64,000 bases of DNA, from positions 62,001 through 126,000 of the forward strand of contig NZ_WQRF01000002.1 of assembly GCF_009758415.1 (NCBI RefSeq), written 5' to 3'. Positions 62,322-64,000 of the stretch are shown in pieces; the stretch's first letter is position 1; each line of letters begins with the position of its first letter. Under the pieces are notes generated by a model. That model did no database searches, had not been told where the DNA came from, and saw only the letters and a program-made list of their open reading frames with translations. This DNA is from Devosia marina (GTDB lineage Bacteria > Pseudomonadota > Alphaproteobacteria > Rhizobiales > Devosiaceae). The position numbers and the translations under genes are program-made.

Positions 62322-62358
62322 CCTTTATCCCGCCGGATTGGCCGGGCAAGGATCGGAT

Positions 62359-62754
62359 ATGGTTCAAATCCTTGCCCGCCTGTTTGCTCTCTCCATTTTC
62401 GCCCTGTCCCCGGTCCTGGCCCAGGATGAATTGCCGGTCCTGACGCCCGAAGAGCGGGCCGCGCAGAACCTGGAAATCGCCACCTCGGTTCAGGACCAGC
62501 TTCTGGCCTGCTGGGCCCTGCCGGCAGGCTATGAAGATCGCTCCATTTCCATCCGTCTGGCCTTTCTGGGCGATGGTACGCTGGACGGTGACCCCTATAT
62601 CGTGCCCGAAAGCGTGCGGACTGCGGGGCAGTATCCGGAATTGATGCGTTCGATTGCGGCTGCGATTGCCACCTGCCTGCCTTTTGACGGCTTGGTGGGG
62701 CTGGGGGCCGGGCCGGGCGAGAGGTTCGACATCACCGTGCATTTCAGTTCCTGA
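62359..62754 (+). CDS. Small exported protein, TolA C-terminal-like
   Basis: 131-residue protein between dnaA and dnaN. Signal peptide (ILARLFALSIFALSPVLAQ), an acidic segment, then QDQLLACWALPAGYEDRSISIRLAFLGDGTL and MRSIAAAIATCLPFDG, resembling the TolA/TonB C-terminal fold with its two Cys (positions of the TolA disulfide). Start ATG 62359 with AAGGA 7 bp upstream. Without a membrane-anchored helical part it would be a free periplasmic domain. Function inferred only. Confidence 0.65.
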   Translation: MVQILARLFALSIFALSPVLAQDELPVLTPEERAAQNLEIATSVQDQLLACWALPAGYEDRSISIRLAFLGDGTLDGDPYIVPESVRTAGQYPELMRSIAAAIATCLPFDGLVGLGAGPGERFDITVHFSS

Positions 62755-62827
62755 AGTCCACAGCTAGGATGCGGCCAAAAGCCCCCACGGCCTTGCCAAT
62801 TTCCTATGAAACTGTAAACGTCCCAAC

Positions 62828-62846
62828 CCCGGCTCGCGCCGGGTTT
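62828..62846 (+). terminator. Hairpin before dnaN
   Basis: CCCGGC (62828-62833) / GCCGGG (62838-62843), TCGC loop, followed by TTTGG. It could terminate the dnaA transcript or attenuate into dnaN, 33 bp before the dnaN start. Confidence 0.4.
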
Positions 62847-62878
62847 GGCTGTCGCGTATGTCCGGGAAGAAGAACTCC

Positions 62879-64000
62879 ATGAAAGTCACGCTCGAACGCA
62901 ATCATCTGCTCAAGTCGCTGAGCCATGTGCATCGGGTGGTCGAGCGCCGCAACACCTATCCGATCCTGGCCAATGTGCTGTTCAAGGCATCGGACGATCG
63001 GATCGAATTGCGCGCCACCGATCTTGATATCGAAGTGACGGAAAGCGTGCCGGCCATGGTCTCGACCCCCGGCACCACCACCGTGCCGGCCCATACACTT
63101 TACGAGATTGTCCGCAAGCTTTCCGATGGCGCCGAAGTGCGGCTCGAAACCGATGGCGGCGAGAACATGGTTCTCACCTCCGGCCGCTCGCGCTTTAACC
63201 TCGCCTGCCTCTCGCCCGACAGCTTCCCCGATCTCAAATCAGGCGCTTTCGCGCATGAATTCGATATTGCAGCGGCCTCCCTGCGCGAGCTGATCGAGCG
63301 GACCCAGTTCGCCATCTCCAATGAAGAGACGCGCTATTATCTCAACGGCATCTATTTCCATGCCGTGGACAATTCTGCCGCCGGTTCGCTGTTCCGCGCC
63401 GTGGCCACCGACGGACACCGCATGGCCCGTGCCGAAATGGCTGCCCCCAGCGGCGCCGAAGGCATGAGCGGCATCATCGTGCCCAAAAAGACCGTGGGCG
63501 AGGTACAAAAGCTGCTCGATGGCGTCGATGGCGACGTGCATGTCGAGGTTTCCGACACCAAGATCCGCTTTACCGTCGGTCCCGTGGTGCTGCTCTCCAA
63601 GCTCATCGAAGGCACCTTCCCCGATTATGACCGGGTGACGCCCAAGAACAATGACAAGCAGATGCTGGTCGACAAATCCGGCTTTGCCATTGCCGTGGAT
63701 CGCGTTTCGACCATCGCCTCGGATCGGGGCGGCAAGGCGGTCAAGCTTTCGGCCAAGGATGGCCTGCTCGAATTGTCCGTCACCAATCCCGATCACGGCA
63801 CGGCCAGCGAGGAAGTGGCGGTGGACTTCGATACCGACGGTTTCGAGATCGGCTTCAACGCGCGCTATCTGCTCGACATCATCCAGCAGATCCGCTCCGA
63901 GAGCGCCGTCTTCCTGTTCAACGATGCCAATTCCCCGACCCTGGTGAAGGAAGAAGGCGAATCCAGCGCGCTCTATGTGCTGATGCCGATGCGTGTCTAA
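62879..64000 (+). CDS. dnaN: DNA polymerase III subunit beta (sliding clamp)
   Basis: 373-residue beta clamp, complete, its TAA being the last bases of the window. Three repeated clamp domains (KVTLERNHLLKSLSHVHRVVERRNTYPILANV..., SFPDLKSGAFAHEFDIAAASLRELIERTQFAIS, GTFPDYDRVTP) and the C-terminal ALYVLMPMRV end. Start ATG 62879 with GGAAGAAGA upstream; an earlier in-frame ATG (62858) is unlikely. Separated from dnaA by the small exported protein gene. Confidence 0.97.
   Translation: MKVTLERNHLLKSLSHVHRVVERRNTYPILANVLFKASDDRIELRATDLDIEVTESVPAMVSTPGTTTVPAHTLYEIVRKLSDGAEVRLETDGGENMVLTSGRSRFNLACLSPDSFPDLKSGAFAHEFDIAAASLRELIERTQFAISNEETRYYLNGIYFHAVDNSAAGSLFRAVATDGHRMARAEMAAPSGAEGMSGIIVPKKTVGEVQKLLDGVDGDVHVEVSDTKIRFTVGPVVLLSKLIEGTFPDYDRVTPKNNDKQMLVDKSGFAIAVDRVSTIASDRGGKAVKLSAKDGLLELSVTNPDHGTASEEVAVDFDTDGFEIGFNARYLLDIIQQIRSESAVFLFNDANSPTLVKEEGESSALYVLMPMRV

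Overview
The window is a dense, GC-rich stretch of ordinary chromosome from an alphaproteobacterium, most likely a Hyphomicrobiales member close to Devosia. The family is inferred from gene content and order: irr next to fabA-fabB, ubiB-ubiE next to mutM, rpsT in front of dnaA, rph-rdgB-hemW back to back with hrcA-grpE, two amt-glnK pairs, GANTC sites at dnaA and CtrA-type boxes. I see no insertion sequence, integrase, CRISPR array or rRNA. There is one tRNA, tRNA-Gly(GCC).

Layout. 1-5263 (minus): a BMP-family nucleoside/nucleobase-type ABC importer with a RutB-like cysteine hydrolase, a RidA protein and a TetR regulator; the last permease gene(s) run off the left edge. 5752-9204 (plus): sitABCD-type Mn/Fe importer behind a Fur-family-like operator. 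9304-12006 (minus): ftsK. 12145-15937 (minus): two tandem glnK-amt units, each behind a matching sigma-54-like promoter. 16221-19618: a UbiH-type hydroxylase, Trm112-like protein, LON-domain protein, CnoX-type chaperedoxin and tRNA-Gly. 19619-21199 is gene-poor and holds repeats, a large inverted repeat, a G-quadruplex motif, a C14 tract and one orphan gene. 21200-23021 (minus): host-attachment-family protein and a BON-MscS channel.

23266-29560 (minus) is a six-gene sugar-type ABC importer operon with two Gfo/Idh/MocA dehydrogenases. 30006-33936 (plus): a LysR regulator and a large FAD/Fe-S D-lactate dehydrogenase-type enzyme. 34014-35108 is an orphan DUF2793/S74 tail-type protein. Then come lolA-like, uppP, a GST, queG with an SDR and a GNAT enzyme, an alpha/beta hydrolase, and infC, which appears to start at ATT. 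41796-50933 holds an F420-type reductase with a divergent LysR, hemW-rdgB-small ORF-rph (minus), hrcA-grpE (plus), and a minus-strand group with a ribokinase-like gene, DUF1697, a YdeI-like protein and an arylamine N-acetyltransferase.

51033-53498: irr (minus) and fabA-fabB (plus). 53655-58529 (minus): ThiF/MoeB-like, DUF2259, dut, a lipoprotein, ubiB and ubiE. 58644-64000 (plus): mutM, rpsT, an 800-bp dnaA leader rich in GANTC sites, dnaA, a small exported protein and dnaN, which ends exactly at the window edge.

No large undescribed system stands out. The best second looks are the ATT start of infC, a 49-residue ORF coupled between rph and rdgB, the Rut-like import/hydrolysis cassette with its own operator candidate, cell-cycle-type sites (CtrA boxes at ftsK and rph/hrcA, GANTC cluster at dnaA), and the structured repeats between 19.6 and 23.3 kb.
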